From assembly GCF_005938105.1 (NCBI RefSeq), contig NZ_VCPE01000001.1, positions 372,001 through 436,000 of the forward strand: DNA of 64,000 bases. Reading direction: 5' to 3'. The stretch is from Brucella haematophila (GTDB taxonomy: Bacteria; Pseudomonadota; Alphaproteobacteria; Rhizobiales; Rhizobiaceae). This document shows positions 34,269-42,742 of this stretch, in pieces. Below the pieces are notes generated by a model. It did no database searches, had not been told where the DNA came from, and worked only from the letters and a program-made list of their open reading frames with translations. The position numbers and the translations under genes are program-made. Every line of letters begins with the position of its first letter. The stretch's first letter is position 1.

Positions 34269-35801
34269 ATGCCAGATGGTTCCGCACAGATGAAAAAGCC
34301 GAATATCCTCATTCTCATGGTCGACCAGTTGAACGGGACGTTTTTCCCGGATGGCCCAGCCGACTTTCTGCATGTTCCGCATTTGCGCAAGCTTGCCGAG
34401 CGCTCCACCCGTTTTGGCAATTGCTACACGGCGAGCCCGCTTTGCGCTCCGGCGCGTGCTTCTCTGATGTCGGGTCAATTGCCGTTTCGCACCGGCGTTT
34501 ATGACAATGCAGCCGAATTCTCATCCGAGATACCAACCTATGCACACCACTTGCGCAATGCCGGCTATCAGACAGCGCTTTCCGGCAAGATGCATTTTGT
34601 TGGTCCCGACCAGTTGCACGGCTTCGAGCAGCGTCTGACGACGGATATCTATCCTGCCGATTTTGGCTGGACGCCGGATTATCGCAAACCGGGAGAGCGC
34701 ATCGACTGGTGGTATCACAATCTGGGTTCCATCACCGGGGCCGGTTCTGCGGAAATCACCAATCAGCTCGAATATGATGATGAAGTCGCCTATCAGGCTG
34801 AGGCAAAGCTCTACGATCTGGCGCGAGGCCATGATGAGCGTCCGTGGTGCCTGACCGTCAGCTTCACCCATCCGCATGATCCTTACGTGGCACGCAAGCG
34901 CTTCTTCGACCTTTATGCGGATATTCCCGAACTTGACCCGAAGATCGGACTGCTGCCGGAAAACGAAATCGATCCGCATAGCGAGCGGTTGCTTCGCGCT
35001 TCCAAGGCTGAGGATTACGAACTGACCCGTGAGCAGATCAGGGCAGCGCGGCAGGCCTATTTCGCCAATATTTCCTATGTCGATGAGAAGATCGGCGGTC
35101 TGCTGGATGTGATCGAGCGTTGCAACATGGCAGACGATACGATTGTCATCTTCACCTCCGACCACGGCGATATGCTGGGTGAACGCGGCATGTGGTTCAA
35201 GATGAGCTTTTTCGAAGGCTCCGCACGTGTGCCCTTGATGATCGCCGCGCCACAAATGCCCGTGGGCCTGATCGATACGCCCGCCTCAACGCTGGACGTG
35301 TTGCCGACACTGGCCGATCTGGCAGGGATCGACCTCAACGGTATCATGCCATGGACGGACGGCGTTTCGTTGCTGGAGGTTGCGACCGGCACGAAGGAAC
35401 GCGGTGCGGTGCCATGCGAATATGCGGCTGAAGGCACGGTTGCGCCGATGGTTTCGTTGCGTGACGGACAATGGAAGATCAATCTCTGCCATGTTGACCC
35501 ACCGCAATTGTTCAATCTCGCGGATGATCCGGATGAACTGCACAATCTGGCGGAAAGCCCGGAACATCGCGTGATACTTGAACAACTGATGGAAAAGGCG
35601 CTGGGGCGCTGGAACCTCGATCTCTACGATGCGCATGTTCGCGCCAGTCAGGCCCGCCGCCATGTGGTCTATCCGGCTTTGCGCAACGGGGCATATTATC
35701 CGTGGGACTACCAGCCGCTGCAAAAGGCGTCGGAACGCTATATGCGAAACCACATGGACCTGAATGTGCTGGAGGACAACCAGCGCTTTCCGCGCGGATA
35801 A
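34269..35801 (+). CDS. betC: Choline-sulfatase
   Basis: 510 residues of the type I sulfatase family. The formylglycine site is C59-A-P-A-R63. Choline-sulfatase hallmarks include ILMVDQLNGTFFPDGPADFL, the LSGKMHFVGPDQLHGFE stretch, FTSDHGDMLGERGMWFKM and the C-terminal RNGAYYPWDYQPL. It hydrolyses choline-O-sulfate to choline and sulfate in the cytoplasm, giving the precursor of glycine betaine. ATGs at 34269 and 34290 are both possible; neither has a clear ribosome-binding site. betI, betB and betA are not in the window. Confidence 0.93.
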   Translation: MPDGSAQMKKPNILILMVDQLNGTFFPDGPADFLHVPHLRKLAERSTRFGNCYTASPLCAPARASLMSGQLPFRTGVYDNAAEFSSEIPTYAHHLRNAGYQTALSGKMHFVGPDQLHGFEQRLTTDIYPADFGWTPDYRKPGERIDWWYHNLGSITGAGSAEITNQLEYDDEVAYQAEAKLYDLARGHDERPWCLTVSFTHPHDPYVARKRFFDLYADIPELDPKIGLLPENEIDPHSERLLRASKAEDYELTREQIRAARQAYFANISYVDEKIGGLLDVIERCNMADDTIVIFTSDHGDMLGERGMWFKMSFFEGSARVPLMIAAPQMPVGLIDTPASTLDVLPTLADLAGIDLNGIMPWTDGVSLLEVATGTKERGAVPCEYAAEGTVAPMVSLRDGQWKINLCHVDPPQLFNLADDPDELHNLAESPEHRVILEQLMEKALGRWNLDLYDAHVRASQARRHVVYPALRNGAYYPWDYQPLQKASERYMRNHMDLNVLEDNQRFPRG

Positions 35802-35809
35802 GACACGCG

Positions 35810-36784
35810 TTATGAAAGCGCCAGCAGCGTGTCAGCGGCGTCGCCATCGATGATGAGGCCGTTGACGATGCCGCTTTTCAGAAGCGCCTTGGCCGCCGCT
35901 GCTTTCTCCTGTCCGGCGATGAGCAGCACGACCTGAACCTTCTTCAGCTCGGCAAAGCTGAGTGCGATGGTGCGCTGGTTCATCTCGTGCTCGACCTGCT
36001 GTCCGTCCTTGTCGAAGAAAATGCCGTTGGTGTCGCCGATTGCACCGGCGGCACGCAGGCTTTCCAGTTCTGATCTGCTAAGCATGTTCTGGCGGCGCAA
36101 CAAGGAATCCTCCGTCAACTCGCCAGCGCTGATGAAGCAAACAGAAGCCGTGCGGGCAATCTCGAGCGCACGCGCCACAGAGCGCTGCGAAATGAGCACT
36201 TTTCGGTCTTCTGCGGAATCAGCGATGAACGGAACCGGCAGGAAAAAGCCTTGCCCGCCCGTCCGCCGCGCCAGCATGTGCACAACTTCAAATGGATTAT
36301 AGGCGGAGTTCGCGGTCAGCGATCCCATGACGGAGATGAAGCGCGCCTGTGGCGCGCGTACACCTGCAAGTTGCAATGTCATCTGCTCGATGGTTCGGCC
36401 CCAGCCGGTGCCGATGGTGGCTTCCTCATTGTCGGCCAGAAAGCTTTTCAGATAGGTGGCGGCAGCAACACCGACGGCCCGGAATGAAACCTGCTTGCGG
36501 ATTTCCGATGCCGTATCTTCATCGGCATGAAAGCCAAATGGCGGTGTTGAAATACAAAAATCCAATCCATGGCGGTGCATCAGCTCGTTTTCCACGGGCA
36601 ATGTGCCTGCGTTCTGGTGGTCAATGGAAATGCTGACAAGGCCGCTTTCGCGGGCCTCGCCCAATATCTTGTTCACGCGCGCCCGGGTCAGACCCAGTCG
36701 GGATGCAGTCGCCTCCTGGTTGAATCCGCCAACGTAATAGAGCCACGCCACGCGCACCATGAGGCTGTCTTCGGATTCACTCAT
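35810..36784 (-). CDS. SorC/DeoR-type sugar-binding transcriptional regulator
   Basis: 324 residues: an N-terminal helix-turn-helix (YYVGGFNQEATASRLGLTRA, then RVNKILGEAR) and a SorC sugar-binding domain (TIGTGWGRTIEQMTLQLAGV). It is divergent from the sugar importer operon, and a 13-bp perfect inverted repeat lies between them at 36811-36849. I start at 36784 after GAGGGA. Regulators of this type usually bind a phosphorylated sugar, which agrees with the FGGY kinase in the operon. It is the same family as EryD of the Brucella erythritol operon. Confidence 0.9.
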   Translation of the reverse strand: MSESEDSLMVRVAWLYYVGGFNQEATASRLGLTRARVNKILGEARESGLVSISIDHQNAGTLPVENELMHRHGLDFCISTPPFGFHADEDTASEIRKQVSFRAVGVAAATYLKSFLADNEEATIGTGWGRTIEQMTLQLAGVRAPQARFISVMGSLTANSAYNPFEVVHMLARRTGGQGFFLPVPFIADSAEDRKVLISQRSVARALEIARTASVCFISAGELTEDSLLRRQNMLSRSELESLRAAGAIGDTNGIFFDKDGQQVEHEMNQRTIALSFAELKKVQVVLLIAGQEKAAAAKALLKSGIVNGLIIDGDAADTLLALS

Positions 36785-36810
36785 CTGTCCCTCGTTCAAT
36801 TTCTGCACGA

Positions 36811-36849
36811 CAAATTACAAATGTATTTCTGTTTGACATTTGTAATTTG
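36811..36849. promoter_or_regulatory. SorC operator, 13-bp perfect inverted repeat
   Basis: CAAATTACAAATG (36811-36823) and CATTTGTAATTTG (36837-36849) are exact inverse copies with a 13-bp spacer. The site overlaps a likely -35 box (TTGACA, 36833-36838), so binding of the regulator would block or tune the plus-strand promoter. Confidence 0.75.
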
Positions 36850-36863
36850 CCGACGCTTAATAC
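36833..36863 (+). promoter_or_regulatory. Sigma-70-like promoter of the sugar importer/aco/kinase operon
   Basis: TTGACA at 36833-36838 and TTAATA (36857-36862) or TAATAC (36858-36863) at an 18-19-bp spacing. The transcript would carry a leader of about 250 bp before the gene at 37120, in which I see no convincing small gene. This leader and the operator account for the 335-bp gap 36785-37119. Confidence 0.55.
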
Positions 36864-37119
36864 CAATCGTTCCGGCGGACAAGAGCGCGAAAGAGCGGGC
36901 AGGTCAATCGGAATGGAACCTGAAGCACAGGCAACCGAATGGCGTTTCTGGAGGAGCAGAGACCGACATTCGCCAGTGCATCGGGTGTGGAGGAGTGCGG
37001 AAGGCGATGGCGCCATCCGTAACAGGCACTGACCAGCTCGAACTGAACTGCATGTGTGCCGGGAAACAGTAATTCAAAGCCAGTTGTGGAGCCAACCACA
37101 TGGCTTGTGGGAGGAAAAA

Positions 37120-38073
37120 ATGGGTTCGGGACTTTTCAGGAAAACCATGGCTGTCGCGGCTCTGGCCATGCTCATGGGCACGGCAAGCGCGTCGGCCACC
37201 AATGTGGCCTGGGTGCATTCCAACGCTGCGGCGCAGTCCGAGCAGCGTGCAAAAGCTGGCTTTGATGCCTGGCTCAAGGAAACCAACAAGGATTGGAGCA
37301 TTAGCGTTCTGGATAGTGGCGGCTCGGGCGAACGCACGGCGTCGAACATTCAGGATGCTGCCTCGCGCGGTGTAGACGCGATCATCGTCAGCATGTCGGA
37401 TCTGCGCGCCTCGCGTGCCGCCATCGATTCCGCTGTTGCGGCCAAAATCCCGGTATTCGCCATCGATAGCGGTCAGGTTGACGGCGTTGTGGTCGATGTC
37501 ACGACCAATAACTGGGCCATGTCGGCTGATGTGTCGCCCTATCTGCTCAATGAAATGGGCGGCAAGGGCAATCTGATCTTCCTGCGCATGGCAGAGCACC
37601 ACGGCACCCGCAAGCGCGGCGATGTGATGGAAACCGTGCTGAAGGAATATCCGGAAGTGAAGGTCATCGCCGAGCACAATATCGATTACACGGCCTTCTT
37701 CGAAGACACGACCAAGACCATGCAGGACTATGCATCGCGCTTTGGCGAAGACATCAATGCCGTCTGGGCGCCTTGGGATGAGCCTGCACAGGCAGCCATC
37801 AACGCGCTGAACGCCGCCGGGTTGAAGAATGTCAAAGTCATCGGCATCGACGGCCATCCGCAGGCGATCGAAGAGGTCTGCAAGCCTGACAGCCTGATGA
37901 TCGCAACGGTTTCGCAGCCATTTGAAAAGATGGGCGCACAGACCGGCGAATGGATCGAGAGCATTGTGGTCAAGAAGGAAGACGCTGCAAAGGTCATTCC
38001 GTCGAAGACTGTTTATCTCGATGCGCCGCTCGTCACCAAGCAGAACTGCAAGGATTTCCTCCCGAAGAAGTAG
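37120..38073 (+). CDS. Sugar ABC transporter substrate-binding protein (RbsB-like)
   Basis: 317 residues with a signal peptide ending ASASA. It is a periplasmic-binding protein of the Peripla_BP_4 type (GVDAIIVSMSDLRASRAAID, NAVWAPWDEPAQAAINALNA, VIGIDGHPQAI). These bind ribose-, xylose- or polyol-like ligands. GGAGGAAA precedes the ATG at 37120; the frame opens at 37054. First gene of the long operon that runs to 47495. Confidence 0.9.
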   Translation: MGSGLFRKTMAVAALAMLMGTASASATNVAWVHSNAAAQSEQRAKAGFDAWLKETNKDWSISVLDSGGSGERTASNIQDAASRGVDAIIVSMSDLRASRAAIDSAVAAKIPVFAIDSGQVDGVVVDVTTNNWAMSADVSPYLLNEMGGKGNLIFLRMAEHHGTRKRGDVMETVLKEYPEVKVIAEHNIDYTAFFEDTTKTMQDYASRFGEDINAVWAPWDEPAQAAINALNAAGLKNVKVIGIDGHPQAIEEVCKPDSLMIATVSQPFEKMGAQTGEWIESIVVKKEDAAKVIPSKTVYLDAPLVTKQNCKDFLPKK

Positions 38074-38099
38074 GCAAGCCCCCAAAGTTGCCTGCATCT

Positions 38100-38130
38100 G
38101 GCCGGAGCGTGAACGTTCCGCGCTCCGGCC
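38100..38130 (+). terminator. Intercistronic hairpin after the sugar binding-protein gene
   Basis: GGCCGGAGCG (38100-38109) pairs with CGCTCCGGCC (38121-38130) around an 11-nt loop, followed by CCTTT. It lies between the binding-protein and ATPase genes and should lower read-through into the rest of the operon. Confidence 0.65.
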
Positions 38131-38165
38131 CCTTTAAAGTAGATTGAATTCATGGGAGTTCTCCG

Positions 38166-39680
38166 ATGGCGGTAAGCCTGTCGCAGATCGTTATGTCCTA
38201 TCCCGGAACGCTGGCGCTGGATCAGGTGAGCGCCGAGTTTCGGTTTGATGAGGTGCATGGACTGATCGGAGAAAACGGCGCCGGAAAGACCACTCTGGTC
38301 AGTATTCTTGGCGGCAGCAAAAGCCAGACTTCGGGCACGATCACCATTGATGGCACTGAAGTGAAGCTTGCAAGTGCCGGTGATGCGCTGCGCAAGGGTA
38401 TCGCGCATGTGTCGCAGGAGGGCAGTCTCGTTCCCGGGCTGACCGGTGCGCAGAATATTCTGCTGGGCGACGAGCCTCGCATGGGCCTTGGTGTGATCGA
38501 CAAGCGCAAGCTGCTGTCGCGCGCCAATGACTTGCTCAAGCGCTGGTTCCCGCAGGTTTCCATCGACCTCGACGAGCAGGTCGATATGCTGCCTATGGCA
38601 GATCAGAAGATCATCGAAATTGTCCGCGCACTGCGTGGCAATGTTCGTCTGCTCATTCTCGATGAACCCACGGCGACATTGCCTGCACGCGAAAAAGAGA
38701 GCCTTTGGGAGATCATCAAGACCCTGCCGCAGCAAGGGGTTGGCATCGTTTTGATCAGCCATTTCCTTTCTGAAATCAAGGCGTTGAGCGATAGAATTAC
38801 AGTTCTGCGCGATGGCCGTCACATTGCGACGCTTCAGGCTACGGAAGCGAGCGAAGCCGGGTTGATCGACATGATGCTGCAACGCTCGGGCGGCAAGACG
38901 GCGATGGCGCAGGAGACCAGTCAAAACCGCAGTTTTGGCCCCGTTGTGCTGGAGGTCAGCGATTGGCATGCCGGCGGTCTGCACGTTGACAATTTTTCCA
39001 TCCGTGCAGGTGAGATCGTCGGTCTGATCGGCTTGACTGGCGCTGGCCATTTTGGCTTTGCCCGTTCGCTTTATGCGGCAAGCGGTATCACCAGCGGCAC
39101 ATGCCGTTTTCAGGGTGAAACGATTGCCCGGATCGATGCGCGCACCATGCAAAAAAAGGGTGTTGCGCTGGTTCCCGATCACCGCATGGAATATTCGCTG
39201 ATCGGCGATTGGGATGTGCGTGAAAACCTTGCCATGGTGCATCCGTCCTTTGCGGCCTTGGGCGGCACAGGCGTGCTGTCGATGCGCCGTGAAGCGCAGG
39301 AAGCCGACCGCACCATGCAGCTTTTGAACGTGAAGGCGCATTCGCGCAATCAGTTCGTGAAGGATCTGAGCGGCGGTAACAAGCAAAAGGTGTCGATCGG
39401 CAAGTGGCTTTACGGTGCAGACGATCACTACCGGCTGATGATTTTCATCGAGCCGACCGAGGGTGTCGATATCGGTGCCAAGCGTGAAATTCACGCACAG
39501 ATGCGCAGGCTCGCCGACAAGGGCGTGGCCATTCTGGTCACCTCGTCCGACCTTCTGGAAATTGCCGACGTGGCAGACCGCGTCATCCCCTTTGTGAATG
39601 GCTCTCCGGGCGCGGAAATTCCGCGTGAGGCCTTTTCCGAAGCGAAGTTTATTGCCGCAATGGCAGGAGTCATCCAATGA
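38166..39680 (+). CDS. Sugar ABC transporter ATP-binding protein (two ABC domains, RbsA type)
   Basis: 504 residues. Domain 1 has Walker A GENGAGKTT and ILDEPTATL, but its signature reads LPMADQK, further from LSGGQ than usual for RbsA-like domains. Domain 2 has a degenerate Walker A (GLTGAGHFGF) and a good signature LSGGNKQK. So the two composite ATP sites are unequal, as in other RbsA-type proteins but more so. It overlaps the permease gene by 4 bp. Confidence 0.9.
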   Translation: MAVSLSQIVMSYPGTLALDQVSAEFRFDEVHGLIGENGAGKTTLVSILGGSKSQTSGTITIDGTEVKLASAGDALRKGIAHVSQEGSLVPGLTGAQNILLGDEPRMGLGVIDKRKLLSRANDLLKRWFPQVSIDLDEQVDMLPMADQKIIEIVRALRGNVRLLILDEPTATLPAREKESLWEIIKTLPQQGVGIVLISHFLSEIKALSDRITVLRDGRHIATLQATEASEAGLIDMMLQRSGGKTAMAQETSQNRSFGPVVLEVSDWHAGGLHVDNFSIRAGEIVGLIGLTGAGHFGFARSLYAASGITSGTCRFQGETIARIDARTMQKKGVALVPDHRMEYSLIGDWDVRENLAMVHPSFAALGGTGVLSMRREAQEADRTMQLLNVKAHSRNQFVKDLSGGNKQKVSIGKWLYGADDHYRLMIFIEPTEGVDIGAKREIHAQMRRLADKGVAILVTSSDLLEIADVADRVIPFVNGSPGAEIPREAFSEAKFIAAMAGVIQ

Positions 39681-40681
39681 ATACACAGAACCCCGCCGTT
39701 GCCCCGCAATCGTCGCGTCATGCGCAGAGCTTCGGCAAGAAGCTCAAGGGCGAATGGCTGCTGAAATATTCAACGCTCTTCGTGTTGCTCCTGCTGTTCG
39801 CGGGCTTTTCGCTGACAGTGGACCGCTTTCTGACAGCCAACAATCTGCTCAATATTCTTCAGCAGATCGCCATGCTCACCATCGTCGGTGCGGGCCTGAC
39901 CTTCGGTTTTGCCGCACGCGAAATGGACCTTTCGGTCGGTTATATGGTCGGCATGGCGGGCATTTTGGTGCCACTGCTGCTGGTCGCGGGTACACCTTTG
40001 CCATTGGCCTTGCTGGCTGGATTGGGGGCAGGGTTTGTCGTGGGGGCCGTCAATGCGGCGCTCGTCACCCTTGTCGGAGTGCCTTCGCTGATTGCCACGC
40101 TTGCCATAGGCTCCATTCTTTATGGCATCAACTTTCTGATGACCGGCGGACGGGCGATCTATGGTGGCCTTCCGGCCAGCTATCTCTGGCTGGGACAGGG
40201 ACAGCTTTTCGGTATTCCCGTGCTGGCTTATGCAATGGTCATCGTCGTGTTTGTCGCCTGGTTCATCATGGAGCGTACCGTCTTCGGTCGCTACATCTAC
40301 GCGGTTGGCGGCAATCTCAAGGCTGCCGAACTTTCGGGCGTCAATGGTCGCTTCTATCGTGCGGCTGCACTCATCGTCTGCTCGATCTTTGCGGCGGTCG
40401 CGGGTGCGCTTCTGGCGGCGCGTCTCGGCTCCGGCCAGCCCAATGCCGGTGAGCGCTATCTCCTCGACGGTCTTGCAACAGTTTTCATTGGCATGACCAT
40501 GTTTCGTCCCGGCACGGCAACGGTTGCCGGAACCTTCTTCGGGGCGCTGTTCATCGGCGTCATCAATAACGGCCTCAATCTGATTGGCATGGACACCTAC
40601 ATCCAGAGCATCGTGAAAGGTCTCATCATTCTCGTCGCGGTCGCGGTTGTTTCGCGCACCACCAAACTAAAGCTCCTGTGA
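39677..40681 (+). CDS. Sugar ABC transporter permease (RbsC type)
   Basis: 334 residues with about ten membrane segments. The RbsC signature is visible in VGAGLTFGFAAREMDLSVG and in IYAVGGNLKAAELSGVNGRF. Single permease gene, so a homodimer is expected. Confidence 0.92.
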   Translation: MNTQNPAVAPQSSRHAQSFGKKLKGEWLLKYSTLFVLLLLFAGFSLTVDRFLTANNLLNILQQIAMLTIVGAGLTFGFAAREMDLSVGYMVGMAGILVPLLLVAGTPLPLALLAGLGAGFVVGAVNAALVTLVGVPSLIATLAIGSILYGINFLMTGGRAIYGGLPASYLWLGQGQLFGIPVLAYAMVIVVFVAWFIMERTVFGRYIYAVGGNLKAAELSGVNGRFYRAAALIVCSIFAAVAGALLAARLGSGQPNAGERYLLDGLATVFIGMTMFRPGTATVAGTFFGALFIGVINNGLNLIGMDTYIQSIVKGLIILVAVAVVSRTTKLKLL

Positions 40682-40700
40682 GGGCACTGAACCGGACATC

Positions 40701-41768
40701 ATGAAAAATTTGCAACAGACAGGTCTGTCGGAGGCGCACGTGCAAAATCCGAGTAATTCCAATCTTCTCGAACTCTATAGAACGATGCGTCGCATCCGCA
40801 CTTTCGAAGAACGCGTCGGCGAACTCTTCGTGCGCGGCCAGACGGCAGGTTCGATGCTTCACCTTTCCATCGGTGAAGAAGGCGCTGCCGCCGGTGTTTG
40901 TGCCGCCATGCAGCCGCAGGACACGTTCACAACCCATCATCGCGGCCACGGTATCTTTCTGGCGCGTGGCGCTGATCCGAGGCAGATGATGGCCGAAATC
41001 GGCGGCAAGGAAACCGGCTATTGTCACGGCAAGGGCGGTTCCATGCACATTGCCGACATGGCGCTCGGTCATCTGGGTGCCAACGCCATTGTCGGTGGCG
41101 GTATTCCCGCCGTCGTGGGTGCGGGACTGTCGAGCAAATATCTGAAGAAGAATTCCGTTTCGCTCGCTTTCTTTGGCGACGGCGCGATGCAGCAGGGCAT
41201 TCTCTATGAGAGCATGAACATGGCGGCTCTGTGGGGTCTGCCGGTGGTGTTCGTCTGCATCAACAACCAGTACGGCATGGGAACGCGGGTCGATCAGGCG
41301 ACCGCCAACACGGCTTTCGATCAGCGCGCGCATGCGTTCGGCCTTAACGGGGCTGTTGTCGATGGCATCGATGTCGAGGAAGTCAAAAATACCGCTCAAG
41401 GGTTGATTGACGATGCGCGGCTCGGCAAGCCGGGCTTTCTGTCGGTCACCTGTTACCGGTTCTTCGGTCATGCGCGCATGGACAAGAGCCCATATCGCGC
41501 AGAGGCAGAGGAACTGGAAGGACGCAAGAAGGACCCGGTGAAGTTCACCCGCGATCGGCTTGTTTCATCCGGATTGGCGCAGGAAGCTGCACTCGACGCC
41601 ATGGATGGCGACATCACGGCCGAGATGGACGCCACCATCGATTTCACTGTCGAGTCCAAGGCGCCGCCGCTCACCTCCATGTTCAAGGATGTTTACGCGG
41701 TGGGCGAACCTGAGCCCGAACCCGTTCGCACCCGTATCGACCGCGTACTTTCCAAGGATGAAGCATAA
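40701..41768 (+). CDS. acoA: Thiamine-diphosphate dehydrogenase E1 alpha subunit, acetoin dehydrogenase type
   Basis: 355 residues of the E1 dehydrogenase alpha family (acetoin, pyruvate or 2-oxoacid). The ThDP motif runs from GDGAMQQG through NMAALWGLP to INNQYGMGT. CHGKGGSMHIADMALGHLGA is typical for acetoin/pyruvate E1 alpha. It forms a heterotetramer with the next gene product. In this operon it may act on a sugar-derived acyloin, 1,2-diketone or 2-oxo acid rather than acetoin. It overlaps acoB by one base. The start is uncertain within the first 20 residues. Confidence 0.87.
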   Translation: MKNLQQTGLSEAHVQNPSNSNLLELYRTMRRIRTFEERVGELFVRGQTAGSMLHLSIGEEGAAAGVCAAMQPQDTFTTHHRGHGIFLARGADPRQMMAEIGGKETGYCHGKGGSMHIADMALGHLGANAIVGGGIPAVVGAGLSSKYLKKNSVSLAFFGDGAMQQGILYESMNMAALWGLPVVFVCINNQYGMGTRVDQATANTAFDQRAHAFGLNGAVVDGIDVEEVKNTAQGLIDDARLGKPGFLSVTCYRFFGHARMDKSPYRAEAEELEGRKKDPVKFTRDRLVSSGLAQEAALDAMDGDITAEMDATIDFTVESKAPPLTSMFKDVYAVGEPEPEPVRTRIDRVLSKDEA

Positions 41769-42742
41769 TGGTTGCCATGACTTACCGCGACGCGCTGCGC
41801 AAAGCGCTGGATGACGCCATGGCGGAAGACAACACCATCGTCGTGATCGGCGAAGAGGTGGGACGCTATGGTGGCGCTTATGGTGTTACGAAGGATCTCA
41901 TCGGCAAATACGGCCCTGAACGCCTGATCGACACCCCGATATCCGAACCGGCCATTGTGGGTGCCGCGGTTGGCGCTGCCATGACCGGGCTGCGTCCGGT
42001 TGCCGAGCTGATGTATATCGATTTTCTCGGCATGACGATGGATCAGCTTGCCAATCAGGCAGCCAAGATCCGCTATATGTTTGGCGGTCAAATTGGCGTG
42101 CCGATGGTTCTGCGCACCCAGGGCGGCACCGGACGTTCCGCTGGTGCCCAGCACTCGCAGAGCCTCGAAGCCTGGATCATGCATACGCCGGGTCTGCGTC
42201 TTGCCATGCCAGCCACGGTTCAGGACGCTTACCATCTGCTGCGCCAGAGCCTGACGAAGCCCGACCCTGTGGTCTTTATCGAGCACAAGGCGCTCTACAC
42301 CCGCAAGGAAGAGGTCGATCTCGACGCCGAGCCGCTGGCATGGGGCAAGGCCGCTGTGCGCCGTACCGGCAAGGACCTCGTCATCGTCACCTATTCGCGC
42401 CAGCTGCATTACGCACTCGACGCCGCCGAGAAGCTGTCCGCCAAGGGCATTGAAGCGACGGTCATCGACCTGCGCACGCTCAATCCGCTGGATTTCGACA
42501 CCGTGCGCGAACATGTCGAACGCGTCGGCAAGGCGATGGTTGTCTCGGAAGGCGTGATGACTGCCGGTGTTGCGGCAGAGCTTGCCGCTCGCATTACCGA
42601 GGAATGCTTCGACTACCTCGAACAGCCGGTGGTGCGTGTTGCCGGTGAGGACATTCCGATTTCAGTTTCGCAGGAGCTTGAAACCGGTAGCGTTCCGACG
42701 ACCGATTTCATCCGCTCCGTTGCCGAGAGAATGTTGTCATGA
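41768..42742 (+). CDS. acoB: Thiamine-diphosphate dehydrogenase E1 beta subunit, acetoin dehydrogenase type
   Basis: 324 residues of the transketolase-like pyrimidine-binding family: VIGEEVGRYGGAYGVTKDL, DTPISEPAIVGAAVGAAMTG and TQGGTGRSAGAQHSQSLEAW. Completes the E1 component with acoA. Overlaps acoC by 4 bp (ATGA). ATG at 41777 is an alternative start. Confidence 0.9.
   Translation: MVAMTYRDALRKALDDAMAEDNTIVVIGEEVGRYGGAYGVTKDLIGKYGPERLIDTPISEPAIVGAAVGAAMTGLRPVAELMYIDFLGMTMDQLANQAAKIRYMFGGQIGVPMVLRTQGGTGRSAGAQHSQSLEAWIMHTPGLRLAMPATVQDAYHLLRQSLTKPDPVVFIEHKALYTRKEEVDLDAEPLAWGKAAVRRTGKDLVIVTYSRQLHYALDAAEKLSAKGIEATVIDLRTLNPLDFDTVREHVERVGKAMVVSEGVMTAGVAAELAARITEECFDYLEQPVVRVAGEDIPISVSQELETGSVPTTDFIRSVAERMLS

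Noticed and set aside
38013-39686. 557-residue open frame on the minus strand
   Set aside because: It lies fully opposite the two-domain ABC ATPase gene with intact motifs, has no recognisable domain, and is explained by high GC at codon position three.
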